Position numbers and translations under genes: made by a program
DNA from: Salegentibacter salegens
GTDB lineage: Bacteria; Bacteroidota; Bacteroidia; Flavobacteriales; Flavobacteriaceae
NCBI RefSeq assembly: GCF_900142975.1
Contig: NZ_LT670848.1
Coordinates: 2,666,001 to 2,730,000 of the forward strand
Reading direction: 5' to 3'
Length of the DNA: 64,000 nucleotides
Shown: positions 46,665 through 55,024 of the stretch, one piece after another
Layout: the number at the start of each line of letters is the position of its first letter
Position numbering within the stretch: the first letter of the stretch is position 1
The notes under the pieces: generated by a model
What the model was told of the DNA's origin: nothing
What the model saw: only the letters and a program-made list of their open reading frames with translations
Databases searched by the model: none

Positions 46665-48005
46665 ATGAATTCAAGAAGAGATTTTATAAAAAAAACAGCT
46701 TTAGGCGGAACTGCTCTTGCAGTTGGAAGTTCAGCAATGGCAATGAGCGCTAAAAGCTATCGCAAAATTATAGGTTCTAACGACAGGATTAATGTTGCGA
46801 TAGCAGGTTTGGGAAGAAGGCTTGGGGCCTATTTTGATCCTATTGCAAGAAAGGATTCCAATGTAGAACTCTTGTATTTATGCGATGTAATGGAAAGTCA
46901 GCGGGTAAATGCACTGGAGCGGTTTTCAGAACATATAGATTATAGCCCAAAGCTGGAAAACGATATTCGTAAAGTTCTTGAAGATAAAAAGCTTGATGCT
47001 ATTATAAATGCTACGCCAGATCATTGGCATACTCCAGGCTCTATTATGGCTATGAAAGCCGGAAAGCACGTGTATGTTGAAAAACCTTCCAGTCATAATA
47101 TGTTTGAAAATGAACTGCTGGTAGAAGCCACCAAAAAATACGGGAAAGTGGTGCAAATGGGTAATCAGCAGCGATCATCAAATCACACTATTGAAATTAT
47201 AAAAGATATACACGAAGGTGCGATTGGCGAAGTTTATAAAGCGGTGGCCTTTTATACTAATGGACGTGGTGAAGTTCCAAACCAGAAAAAAGCCCCTGTT
47301 CCGCAGGGATTAGATTGGGATTTATGGCAGGGCCCTGCACCAAGAAGAGAATATACCGAGGAAACCTGGGATTATAACTGGCACTGGTATGGTTGGAATT
47401 ACGGTACAGCCGAATCTGGTAATAACGGAACTCACGAGATGGATGTAGCAAGATGGGCCTTGCAAGTGGGAATTCCACTACGTACCGATGCGCAGTCAGC
47501 AAAAAGACATTTTAAAGATGACGGTTGGGAAATGTACGACACCATGGATGCCACGTTTAAGTTTGCAAACAATAAAGTTATTCAGTGGGATGGTAAAAGC
47601 CGAAATGCCTACGACACCTACGGTGGCGGCCGTGGAACCATAATTTATGGTACCGATGGCGGCGTATTTGTAGATCGTGAGAAATATGTGCTTACCAATA
47701 GAAATGGGGAAGTAATAAAGGAATATAACTCTGCATCTAATGAAGCCGGGACGGCACTTGGTGGCGGTGGCGATATGTCTACAGCGCATATGATAAATTT
47801 CTTTGATGGGATACGCGGCACAGCCAAATTAAATGCACCTATAGATGATGCCAACATTAGTATGACCATGGTACACTATACCAATATTGCCGATCAACTT
47901 GGAAGAGGATTTGATGTAGACGATAAAACAGGAAAGATATTCGACAGGGATGCTATGAAACTTTGGGGCCGTGAATATGCCCCTGGTTGGAAGCCTGAAA
48001 TTTAA
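46665..48005 (+). CDS. Tat-exported Gfo/Idh/MocA-family oxidoreductase
   Basis: A 446-residue NAD(P)-dependent oxidoreductase with a twin-arginine signal (NSRRDFIKKTALGGTALAVG). The Rossmann part has INVAIAGLGRRLGAYF and the family mark HVYVEKPSSHN with its conserved Lys. A His-rich region in the C-terminal domain includes YNWHWYGWNYGTAESGNNG. Tat export fits a protein that folds with its cofactor before crossing the inner membrane. Homologues in sugar-catabolic clusters oxidise C3 of glycosides. It starts 2 bases after the double-DUF1080 gene. Substrate and cofactor (NAD or NADP) are not determined. Confidence 0.85.
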   Translation: MNSRRDFIKKTALGGTALAVGSSAMAMSAKSYRKIIGSNDRINVAIAGLGRRLGAYFDPIARKDSNVELLYLCDVMESQRVNALERFSEHIDYSPKLENDIRKVLEDKKLDAIINATPDHWHTPGSIMAMKAGKHVYVEKPSSHNMFENELLVEATKKYGKVVQMGNQQRSSNHTIEIIKDIHEGAIGEVYKAVAFYTNGRGEVPNQKKAPVPQGLDWDLWQGPAPRREYTEETWDYNWHWYGWNYGTAESGNNGTHEMDVARWALQVGIPLRTDAQSAKRHFKDDGWEMYDTMDATFKFANNKVIQWDGKSRNAYDTYGGGRGTIIYGTDGGVFVDREKYVLTNRNGEVIKEYNSASNEAGTALGGGGDMSTAHMINFFDGIRGTAKLNAPIDDANISMTMVHYTNIADQLGRGFDVDDKTGKIFDRDAMKLWGREYAPGWKPEI

Positions 48006-48062
48006 TCTTTTAGGTTTATAAATCCTTTAGCCTATTTTAGTAAAAACTAACCAAAATCATAA

Positions 48063-48091
48063 TTGCAAGGAGTTCTTTTTTAATACCTTCG
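48063..48091 (+). promoter_or_regulatory. candidate Bacteroidota promoter of the hybrid kinase gene
   Basis: TTG at 48063-48065 and TACCTTCG at 48084-48091, separated by 18 bases, fit the Bacteroidota pattern TTG-N19-TAnnTTTG apart from one substitution. The first in-frame ATG is only 10 bases downstream, so transcripts would have a very short leader; the second ATG at 48110 is a possible alternative start. Confidence 0.5.
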
Positions 48092-48100
48092 CGGCTCATA

Positions 48101-50224
48101 ATGCCCCTTATGAATAATGCTAAAATTGAAGAGAATAAGGAGATAAAAAGGCTTCAAACCTTGCTTTCCTATAATATTCTTGATACACCCTACGAAAAAG
48201 ATTTTAATGAGCTCGCACAGCTTATTGCCCTAATTTGCGATGTACCTGTTGCTTTTATTGCCATGATAGACGATAAAAGACAGTGGTATAAAGCCAAAGT
48301 GGGTATTGATGGAAGCGAAACCCCATTAGAAGAAACATTCTGCCAATACACAGTAATGCAGGATGAACTTCTTGAAATTTCTGATGCTCTTTTAGATGAA
48401 AGGGTGAAAAACAACCCACATGTTACTTCAGAAAACGGAATTCGGTTTTATGCCGGGATGCCATTAAAGGCTGAAAATGGCTATAATATAGGGACGGTTT
48501 GTGTGGTAGATGGCAAACCAGGAAAACTTAATGACCGGCAAAAGCAAGCTTTAAAATTACTTGCCAGTCAGGCGATGCACCTCATAGAGGCCAGGCAAAA
48601 GAATAAAAGCCTGGGAAAAGAATTAAATAATATTCTCGAAAAACGAATAGAAGATACTCAAAGAAAACTCGAGCTTCAAGAAAACGAGAATAAATCTTTA
48701 ATGCAGGCCATTAAAAATTCTAGCGGGGTTGTAGAGTTTAAACCCGATGGAACTATAATTTCTCTAAACCGAAATTTTGAAGAAATCTCGGGCTATACCG
48801 AAAAAGAGCTGCAGGGAAGTCATCATAATATGTTTATTACCCCGGCCGATTATGCTGCAAATAAGCTACTTTGGGAGGCTTTACGTAAATGTGAATATAA
48901 AACCGGTCGTGTGCGCAGAATACATAAAGACGGATCTGAGTTTTATTTACAGGCCTCCTACAACCCAATCCAGGATTTAGACGGGAATGTGGTGAAAGTG
49001 GTGAAGATTTCCCAGGATATTACTAAAGAAATTGAAGCTGAAATTTCCCTGGAAAAGGCTAAAGAAATGGCCGAAAGCCTTAATGAACAGAAAGATAATT
49101 TTATCGCGAATGTTAGTCACGAAATTCGTACGCCAATTCACGCAGTTTTAGGCTTTACCGATCTTTTACTGGAAAATGAAAAAGATACTCATAAAACCAA
49201 TTATCTAAAAGCAGTAAAAATCGCCGGCGATTCCTTGCTTTTTATTGTTAACGATATCCTGGACCTCTCAAAGATGGATGCCGGTTTATTGCAAATAGAT
49301 AAAGATGTTTTTGATATTCGGGATGCGGTAAACAGGGTGTTTTCAATTTTACATTTAAAAGCGCACCAAAAGAAAATTGAATTTGAACCACATATTGCTG
49401 ATGATGTTCCAACTTTATTAGTGGGAGATAAAAACAGGCTTTCCCAGGTACTTATTAATCTTTTAGGCAATGCCATAAAATTTACTTCAGAAGGAAGCGT
49501 AAGATTATTAGTAAGTGTTAGCAAAGAAACTTCAGGATTAACTAGACTTAATTTTAAAGTTTCAGATACTGGAATTGGTATTCCGACGGATAAATTGGAT
49601 ACCGTTTTTCACCGTTTCTTGCAGGCAGATGAAAATACCTCACAAAAGTATGGCGGTACAGGTTTGGGACTTAATATTTCCAGGCAGCTTATCGAAAAAC
49701 AGGGGGGCACAATTGAAGTACAAAGTGAACCGGGGAACGGAACCGATTTTATTTTTGACATTCCTTTTGAAAAAGCTACAGAAGAAAAAGGTATGGCGGC
49801 AGCCGCGACAGATGATTTACAGGAAAAATATTCGGGAAAAATTTTGATCTGTGAAGACAGCGAACTAAATCAACGATTGGTAAAGGCTCTTTTAAAAGGG
49901 AAAGGTCTGGAGGTAGATATTGCTTCAAATGGAGAAATAGCACTTTCATTTCTAAAGGAGAATACCTACGACTTGATTTTTATGGACGTACAAATGCCGG
50001 TTAAAAATGGCTATGAAACCACTAAATTCCTTAGAAATAAATTGGAGTTAAAAACGCCTATTGTGGCATTAACTGCCAATTTTATGGCTACTGAAAGACA
50101 AAAATGCGCTGAAGTTGGAATGGATGATTATCTAGCCAAACCTTTTCAAAAAAAACAATTGTTTGAAAAGGTTGAAAAGTGGCTCTATGGTGAAAGATTC
50201 GCGAAACAAACGGTGTTTAACTAG
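48101..50224 (+). CDS. hybrid sensor histidine kinase/response regulator (GAF-PAS-HisKA-HATPase-REC)
   Basis: A 707-residue cytoplasmic protein without transmembrane segments. Order: GAF domain (~residues 20-170, FCQYTVMQDELLEI), coiled coil, PAS (~205-325, EISGYTEKELQGSHH), HisKA with phospho-His in NVSHEIRTPIHAVLGFTDLL near residue 339, HATPase with KFKVSDTGIGIPTD-like and YGGTGLGLNIS boxes, and a C-terminal receiver with Asp in LIFMDVQMPVKNG near residue 628. No DNA-binding output domain is present and no separate regulator lies next to it, so it must pass the phosphate to a distant partner. The stimulus is unknown; GAF and PAS suggest an internal or redox-type signal. Confidence 0.92.
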   Translation: MPLMNNAKIEENKEIKRLQTLLSYNILDTPYEKDFNELAQLIALICDVPVAFIAMIDDKRQWYKAKVGIDGSETPLEETFCQYTVMQDELLEISDALLDERVKNNPHVTSENGIRFYAGMPLKAENGYNIGTVCVVDGKPGKLNDRQKQALKLLASQAMHLIEARQKNKSLGKELNNILEKRIEDTQRKLELQENENKSLMQAIKNSSGVVEFKPDGTIISLNRNFEEISGYTEKELQGSHHNMFITPADYAANKLLWEALRKCEYKTGRVRRIHKDGSEFYLQASYNPIQDLDGNVVKVVKISQDITKEIEAEISLEKAKEMAESLNEQKDNFIANVSHEIRTPIHAVLGFTDLLLENEKDTHKTNYLKAVKIAGDSLLFIVNDILDLSKMDAGLLQIDKDVFDIRDAVNRVFSILHLKAHQKKIEFEPHIADDVPTLLVGDKNRLSQVLINLLGNAIKFTSEGSVRLLVSVSKETSGLTRLNFKVSDTGIGIPTDKLDTVFHRFLQADENTSQKYGGTGLGLNISRQLIEKQGGTIEVQSEPGNGTDFIFDIPFEKATEEKGMAAAATDDLQEKYSGKILICEDSELNQRLVKALLKGKGLEVDIASNGEIALSFLKENTYDLIFMDVQMPVKNGYETTKFLRNKLELKTPIVALTANFMATERQKCAEVGMDDYLAKPFQKKQLFEKVEKWLYGERFAKQTVFN

Positions 50225-50416
50225 CTTGTGCTGGATTACAAAGTGACACAGGTAAAATCAGATTTAATTAGGAGGAATTGTTGAAGTATAGCAAATTTGT
50301 ATTATTTTTATATAATGTTGCCCCATATAAATCCAACGTACTAACTTTTACGTATATCTACTCCACCACAAAGTTTTTTGGCGAATAACATTATTGTAGT
50401 ACATTACGCACGAATT

Positions 50417-50632
50417 ATGAGGGTTGATGTAAGAATTTTATGTTTTATAATGATTATGCTTTTATCGGCAGATTTGGCAGGACAGACGCATAACCTGCCT
50501 GAACCTCAGATGCAGGATGACGGTAGTGGTCCTATCGTAGTGCCACCTGGCCTTCCTATAGATTTCGGAATTTCAGCTTTAATCGCTGCTGGTTTAGCAC
50601 TTGGAATTCATCATATTAAAAACAGAAAATAA
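50417..50632 (+). CDS. small PID-CTERM-like membrane-anchored protein
   Basis: A 71-residue protein from the ATG at 50417 (a TTG at 50378 would add 13 residues of low quality). An N-terminal signal segment (ILCFIMIMLLSADLAGQ) is followed by an acidic/polar stretch, then PPGLPIDFGISALIAAG, a hydrophobic helix and a short basic tail (IHHIKNRK). That end matches what I recall as the PID-CTERM sorting motif of small Bacteroidota proteins. The stop lies directly against the convergent ribE stop at 50633. The role is unknown; surface sorting is inferred from the motif. Confidence 0.65.
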   Translation: MRVDVRILCFIMIMLLSADLAGQTHNLPEPQMQDDGSGPIVVPPGLPIDFGISALIAAGLALGIHHIKNRK

Positions 50633-51220
50633 TTACTTTAATTCCTGCAATCGCTTAACGTATTTTCCAATAACATCAAATTCCAGGTTTACAGTAGCCC
50701 CTTCCGTGAGGTTTTTAAATGTAGTGTGCTCGTAAGTGTAGGGAATTATAGCCACACTAAATTCATTCTTCTTAGAATTTACAACAGTTAAACTCACACC
50801 ATTTATCGTTATAGAACCTTTTTCTATGGTAATATTTTGTAAACTGAAATCGTATTCAAAAGTGAATTCCCAGCTACCATCTTTTTCCTGTACTTTTTTA
50901 CAAGTCGCCGTTTGATCTACGTGTCCCTGTACAATATGACCGTCAAGTCTATCACCAAGCTTCATCCCGCGTTCCAGGTTTACCGGCGCATCTTTTTCCA
51001 GGTGCTTTAAATTTGTTTTTTGCAAAGTTTCAGCTACTGCAGTTACAGTGTATTCATTATCTTCAATTGAAACTACCGTTAAGCATACACCGTTATGGGC
51101 TACACTCTGGTCTATTTTTAATTCAGGCGTCATAGTTGCCTTTATGCTAAAATGCATATTTCCACCTTCGGTTTCTAAGCGGCTTACTTCTCCTACTTCT
51201 TCAATAATTCCGGTAAACAT
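50633..51220 (-). CDS. ribE: riboflavin synthase, alpha subunit
   Basis: A 195-residue enzyme (usual length about 200) that dismutates two 6,7-dimethyl-8-ribityllumazines to riboflavin. It consists of two similar beta-barrels: the first starts MFTGIIEEVGEVSRLE with VAHNGVCLTVVSIE, the second includes DGHIVQGHVDQTATC with INGVSLTVVNSKK. It is a single gene divergent from pdxA; no FMN-riboswitch-like leader is visible in the 145-bp gap. Confidence 0.95.
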   Translation of the reverse strand: MFTGIIEEVGEVSRLETEGGNMHFSIKATMTPELKIDQSVAHNGVCLTVVSIEDNEYTVTAVAETLQKTNLKHLEKDAPVNLERGMKLGDRLDGHIVQGHVDQTATCKKVQEKDGSWEFTFEYDFSLQNITIEKGSITINGVSLTVVNSKKNEFSVAIIPYTYEHTTFKNLTEGATVNLEFDVIGKYVKRLQELK

Positions 51221-51365
51221 ATCTTTGGATTATTCTTACATTTGTGATGTAAAAATATAAATAAACAAGGGAAGTTTAAGGAAATAGCCAGAACAAATCC
51301 AGATTTAGTTCAGGATTGAAAATGGTGAATTTTCAGAAAGAAATAATCCCGATAATTATAAGCAG

Positions 51366-52412
51366 ATGAAGCACGCAGAAAAGGTGAAATTAGGAATAAG
51401 CATAGGAGATTTAAATGGAATTGGAAGTGAAATAATGCTTAAAACCTTTGATGATTCCAGGATGTTAGATTTCTGTACGCCGGTAATCTTTGCTTCTACT
51501 AAGGTGCTTACTTTTTTAAAGAAACATTTTAATCTTTCTCTCAATTACCAGGGAATAGACGAAGCGTCTAAAGCTATAGACGGGAAAATTAACGTGGTGA
51601 ATGTTTGGAAAGAAGGGGTAGATATCAATTTTGGAGAAGAAGATCCTAAAATTGGGGAATATGCTTTTAAATCGCTTCAAGCCGCAACTAAAGCGCTAAA
51701 AGAAAATGAAATTGATGTGTTGGTTACTGCACCAATAAATAAACACAGCATACAATCGGCTGAATTTAATTTTCCCGGCCATACCGATTATTTAGCGAAA
51801 GAGTTAGAAGGCGAAAGCCTTATGTTTATGATCACCGATACCTTGAAAATTGGTTTACTTACAGATCACGTAGCTTTAAAAGATATAGCCAATACTATTA
51901 CGCCAGAATTAATTGAAAAGAAACTAAACATAATTCAGGAAACCTTAAAACAGGATTTTAGAGTTCAAAAACCTAAAATTGCTGTTTTAGGAATCAATCC
52001 GCATAGTGGTGATAATGGTGTTATTGGAAAAGAGGATGAAGAGATTTTAAAGCCTACGCTTCAGAAATTACGAGATAAAGGCGATCTTGTTTTCGGTCCA
52101 TTTTCGGCCGATAGCTTTTTCGGTTCAAAAAATTACGTGAATTTTGATGCAGTAGTTGCCTCTTATCATGACCAGGGATTAATTCCATTTAAAACACTTT
52201 CTTTTGGAAATGGGGTGAATTTCACCGCCGGTTTAAGTAAAGTAAGGACTTCACCAGACCATGGAACGGCCTTTGAAATTGCCGGGACAAATTCTGCAAA
52301 TATTAATTCTTTTAAAGAAGCTGTTTTTCGCGCTATAGAAATTTATAAATGCCGTGAAGAGTATAAAGAACTCACCGAAAATCCTTTAAAGAAACAGGGT
52401 AGAAAGTTATAA
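51366..52412 (+). CDS. pdxA: 4-hydroxythreonine-4-phosphate dehydrogenase
   Basis: A 348-residue NAD-dependent dehydrogenase of the DXP-dependent vitamin B6 pathway; it oxidises 4-phosphohydroxy-L-threonine, whose product PdxJ condenses to pyridoxine phosphate. Family motifs are GISIGDLNGIGSEIMLKTF at the start, TAPINKHSIQ, the metal-site FPGHTDYLA near residue 138, GINPHSGDNGVIG and SYHDQGLIPFKTL with its metal-binding His. The length fits. DUF177 starts about 97 bases downstream after an AT-rich palindrome over the stop. Confidence 0.95.
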   Translation: MKHAEKVKLGISIGDLNGIGSEIMLKTFDDSRMLDFCTPVIFASTKVLTFLKKHFNLSLNYQGIDEASKAIDGKINVVNVWKEGVDINFGEEDPKIGEYAFKSLQAATKALKENEIDVLVTAPINKHSIQSAEFNFPGHTDYLAKELEGESLMFMITDTLKIGLLTDHVALKDIANTITPELIEKKLNIIQETLKQDFRVQKPKIAVLGINPHSGDNGVIGKEDEEILKPTLQKLRDKGDLVFGPFSADSFFGSKNYVNFDAVVASYHDQGLIPFKTLSFGNGVNFTAGLSKVRTSPDHGTAFEIAGTNSANINSFKEAVFRAIEIYKCREEYKELTENPLKKQGRKL

Positions 52413-52430
52413 ACAAAAATTTGTTTATAA
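52407..52430. terminator. AT-rich palindrome overlapping the pdxA stop
   Basis: TTATAAACAAA and TTTGTTTATAA form a perfect 11-pair inverted repeat with a 2-base centre; it includes the TAA of pdxA. Too AT-rich for a classic terminator, it could end transcription weakly or bind a regulator for the downstream fatty-acid block. Confidence 0.4.
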
Positions 52431-52508
52431 CAGCGCTCTAATTTATTAATTTTTATATATTTGCACCCGCCTAAGCCGAAGCGGCCCGGGCAAGAAATTG
52501 ACGATGAG

Positions 52509-53048
52509 ATGAGGAAATTAGCAGCGTATACAATTCCTTTTGTGGGATTAAAGCTGGGAAAACACCAGTTTGAATACGAGATTGATAATGAGTTCTTTGA
52601 GCATTTTGAGTACGACGATCTAAACAGTGCTAATGTTAAAATAGATTTGTTGTTAGAAAAGAAAACAACAATGATGGAGCTTACTTTTGAAGCTTCGGGT
52701 GCTGTAAACGTAAATTGTGACATTACCAACGAGCCATATAACCAGCCTATAGATGGCAGTTTATTTTTGGTTGTAAAGTTTGGTGATGAATTTAACGATG
52801 AAAATGAAGATTTACTAGTTTTGCCGCACGGTGAATTTGAAGTAAATATTCAGCAATATATTTACGAACTTATAGTTTTGTCTATACCATTAAAAAGGGT
52901 TCATCCCGGGGTAGAAGACGGTACTTTAGAATCTGATGTACTTGATAAACTTGAAGAATTAAGTATTAATAACAACGAGAATAAAAATGATGAGGATGAA
53001 ATAGATCCTCGCTGGGATAAATTAAAAAACTTATTAAACGATAAATAA
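52509..53048 (+). CDS. YceD/DUF177 protein preceding rpmF
   Basis: A 179-residue protein from the ATG at 52509 (MRKLAAYTIPFVGLKLG); an open frame from 52461 overlaps the promoter-like TATATTTG at 52456. Acidic, with an acidic tail, it is the DUF177/YceD family, implicated in 23S rRNA accumulation or ribosome assembly. In Bacteria it almost always precedes rpmF, as here, with a gap of 9 bases. The usual Cys motif of proteobacterial YceD is not seen (one Cys in NCDITNEPY). Confidence 0.85.
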   Translation: MRKLAAYTIPFVGLKLGKHQFEYEIDNEFFEHFEYDDLNSANVKIDLLLEKKTTMMELTFEASGAVNVNCDITNEPYNQPIDGSLFLVVKFGDEFNDENEDLLVLPHGEFEVNIQQYIYELIVLSIPLKRVHPGVEDGTLESDVLDKLEELSINNNENKNDEDEIDPRWDKLKNLLNDK

Positions 53049-53057
53049 CAGCAAGCC

Positions 53058-53255
53058 ATGGCACATCCAAAGAGAAAAATCTCGAAAACCAGAAGAGATA
53101 AAAGAAGGACACATTATAAAGCTTCGGTACCTAAAATAGCTACAGATCCTACAACAGGAGAGGCGCATTTGTACCACAGAGCACACTGGCATGAAGGTAA
53201 ACTATATTACCGAGGCCAGGTATTAATTGACAATACCGAAGAAATAGAAGCTTAA
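53058..53255 (+). CDS. rpmF: 50S ribosomal protein L32
   Basis: A 65-residue ribosomal protein, beginning [18 protein letters not shown] after the initiator Met, a signature of L32. Zinc-ligand cysteines are absent, so this is the C-minus type. It follows the DUF177 gene by 9 bases, and a terminator lies 26 bases after it. Confidence 0.97.
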   Translation: MAHPKRKISKTRRDKRRTHYKASVPKIATDPTTGEAHLYHRAHWHEGKLYYRGQVLIDNTEEIEA

Positions 53256-53281
53256 TTTAACATAGAGCTTTAACTTTTTTT

Positions 53282-53311
53282 AAAAACTCTCACCCACGTG
53301 GGAGTTTTTTG
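53282..53311 (+). terminator. terminator after rpmF
   Basis: AAAAACTC with inner CAC pairs with GTG and GAGTTTTTT (one unpaired T) around a 4-base loop. It separates DUF177-rpmF from the fabH operon, which has its own promoter. Confidence 0.75.
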
Positions 53312-53318
53312 TTTGAAG

Positions 53319-53348
53319 TTGAATAAGTGCTAAAAAGACCTTAATTTG
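53319..53348 (+). promoter_or_regulatory. candidate promoter of the fabH-accB-accC operon
   Basis: TTG at 53319-53321, 19-base spacer and TTAATTTG at 53341-53348 agree with the Bacteroidota consensus (TTG-N19-TAnnTTTG) apart from one base. It lies between the rpmF terminator and fabH, whose ATG is 85 bases downstream. Confidence 0.55.
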
Positions 53349-53433
53349 CACCCCCGTTCAAAGAAAAATTAGTACTTTTCTTTTTAAGTTTTTACGTTTT
53401 TTTGAAGCGTAAACGGGGTTAAAAGTCAAATCT

Positions 53434-54429
53434 ATGAATAAAATCACAGCAGCTATTACCGCTGTGGGTGCTTACGTGCCCGACGATGTGTTGACCAACA
53501 AAATGTTGGAAGAAATGGTTGAGACCAATGATGAATGGATCTTCAGCCGAACCGGAATAAGAGAACGCCGAATACTTAAAGACCCTAGTAAAGGAACTTC
53601 ATACTTAGGAATAGAAGCAGCTAAAGATTTAATAGAAAAATCTAATCTCGATCCAAAAGAAATAGACCTTGTTATTCTTGCTTCTGTCACTCCAGATTTA
53701 CCTGTAGCAGCTACAGCAGTTCACGTTGCTACCCAAATAGGTGCTATAAATGCTTTTGCTTACGATCTTCAAGCCGCCTGTTCAGGATTTTTATACGGTA
53801 TGTCTACAGGTTCAGCCTATATAGAATCTGGGCGATACAAAAAGGTATTAATAATTGGAGCCGATAAAATGTCTTCTATTATTGATTATACCGATAGAAC
53901 TACTTGTATTATCTTTGGAGATGGTGCAGGTGCCGTGCTTATGGAACCAAATGAAGAAGGTTTTGGCCTACAGGATGAAATTCTTAGAAGCGATTCTATT
54001 GGGCGGGATTCCCTTAGAATAGAAGCCGGAGGCTCTTTAATGCCGCCCACGGCAGAAACTGTAGCCAATAAATTACATTATGTGAGACAGGACGGTAAAA
54101 CAGTTTTTAAATTTGCGGTTTCTAATATGGCAGAAGTTAGTGCTAATATTATGGAGCGTAATAAATTAACCAATGAAGATGTAGACTGGCTTGTTGCGCA
54201 CCAGGCAAATAAACGTATTGTGGGAGCCACGGCTAGCCGCATGGGACTTGAAGATAAAAAAGTGCTTATGAATATTGAGCGCTACGGAAATACTACCTCG
54301 GCTACTTTGCCTTTATTGCTTAGCGATTACGAAAAGCAATTTAAAAAAGGAGATAATTTAGTTTTTGCTTCATTTGGGGGCGGCTTCACCTGGGGGGCGA
54401 CCTACTTAAAATGGGCATATAATTCTTAA
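53434..54429 (+). CDS. fabH: beta-ketoacyl-ACP synthase III
   Basis: A 331-residue condensing enzyme that starts fatty acid synthesis from acyl-CoA and malonyl-ACP. The triad is visible: active-site Cys in DLQAACSGFLYGM (C116), His in DWLVAHQANKRI (~256) and Asn in ERYGNTTSATLPL (~286). The length fits the family. It heads a cluster with accB (21-base gap) and accC, so condensation and malonyl-CoA supply are encoded together. Confidence 0.96.
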   Translation: MNKITAAITAVGAYVPDDVLTNKMLEEMVETNDEWIFSRTGIRERRILKDPSKGTSYLGIEAAKDLIEKSNLDPKEIDLVILASVTPDLPVAATAVHVATQIGAINAFAYDLQAACSGFLYGMSTGSAYIESGRYKKVLIIGADKMSSIIDYTDRTTCIIFGDGAGAVLMEPNEEGFGLQDEILRSDSIGRDSLRIEAGGSLMPPTAETVANKLHYVRQDGKTVFKFAVSNMAEVSANIMERNKLTNEDVDWLVAHQANKRIVGATASRMGLEDKKVLMNIERYGNTTSATLPLLLSDYEKQFKKGDNLVFASFGGGFTWGATYLKWAYNS

Positions 54430-54450
54430 AAAAACCAACACCCTATTATT

Positions 54451-54969
54451 ATGGATTTAAAAGAAATTCAGAATTTAATCAAGTTTGTAGCCAAATCTGG
54501 TGCCAGCGAGGTAAAACTGGAAACGGGCGATGTAAAGATCACCATTAAAACAGGCTCAGACGAAAAAGAAACTATTGTTCAACATGTGCCAATGGGTGGC
54601 CAAATGCAGCATATGCCTGCACAGCCCCAGCCTCAGCAGCATCAACAGCCACAGGCTCCGGCTCCTTCTCAGGAGAGTGATTCGCAGGGCAAGGAAGAGC
54701 AAAAAGCACCTGAGGGTGAAGATTCAAACTATATTACTGTAAAATCTCCTATAATCGGAACATTCTACCGCAAACCTTCCCCAGATAAACCCACTTTCGT
54801 AGAAGTTGGAGATTCAATTAAAGAAGGTGATGTGCTTTGTGTAATTGAGGCTATGAAACTTTTCAATGAAATTGAAAGCGAAGTTTCAGGAAAAATAGTA
54901 AAAGTACTGGTAGACGATTCCTCTCCTGTAGAGTTCGATCAGCCATTATTTTTAGTAGACCCATCATAA
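54451..54969 (+). CDS. accB: biotin carboxyl carrier protein of acetyl-CoA carboxylase
   Basis: A 172-residue protein: an N-terminal helical part (KEIQNLIKFVAKSGASEV), a flexible Pro/Gln-rich linker around residues 48-75 (MPAQPQPQQHQQPQAPAP) and a C-terminal biotinyl domain with the biotinylated Lys in VIEAMKLFNE near residue 136. It carries biotin between carboxylase and transcarboxylase. accC starts 55 bases downstream. Confidence 0.96.
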   Translation: MDLKEIQNLIKFVAKSGASEVKLETGDVKITIKTGSDEKETIVQHVPMGGQMQHMPAQPQPQQHQQPQAPAPSQESDSQGKEEQKAPEGEDSNYITVKSPIIGTFYRKPSPDKPTFVEVGDSIKEGDVLCVIEAMKLFNEIESEVSGKIVKVLVDDSSPVEFDQPLFLVDPS

Positions 54970-55024
54970 ATTACTGCCCATTTAGCTTAAGGGAAATTTT
55001 TCCCGGGCCAAAAAAACAATAGGT

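Noticed and set aside
50633..51365. FMN riboswitch upstream of ribE
   Set aside because: The leader is only about 145 bp, AT-rich, and shows none of the conserved RFN helices.
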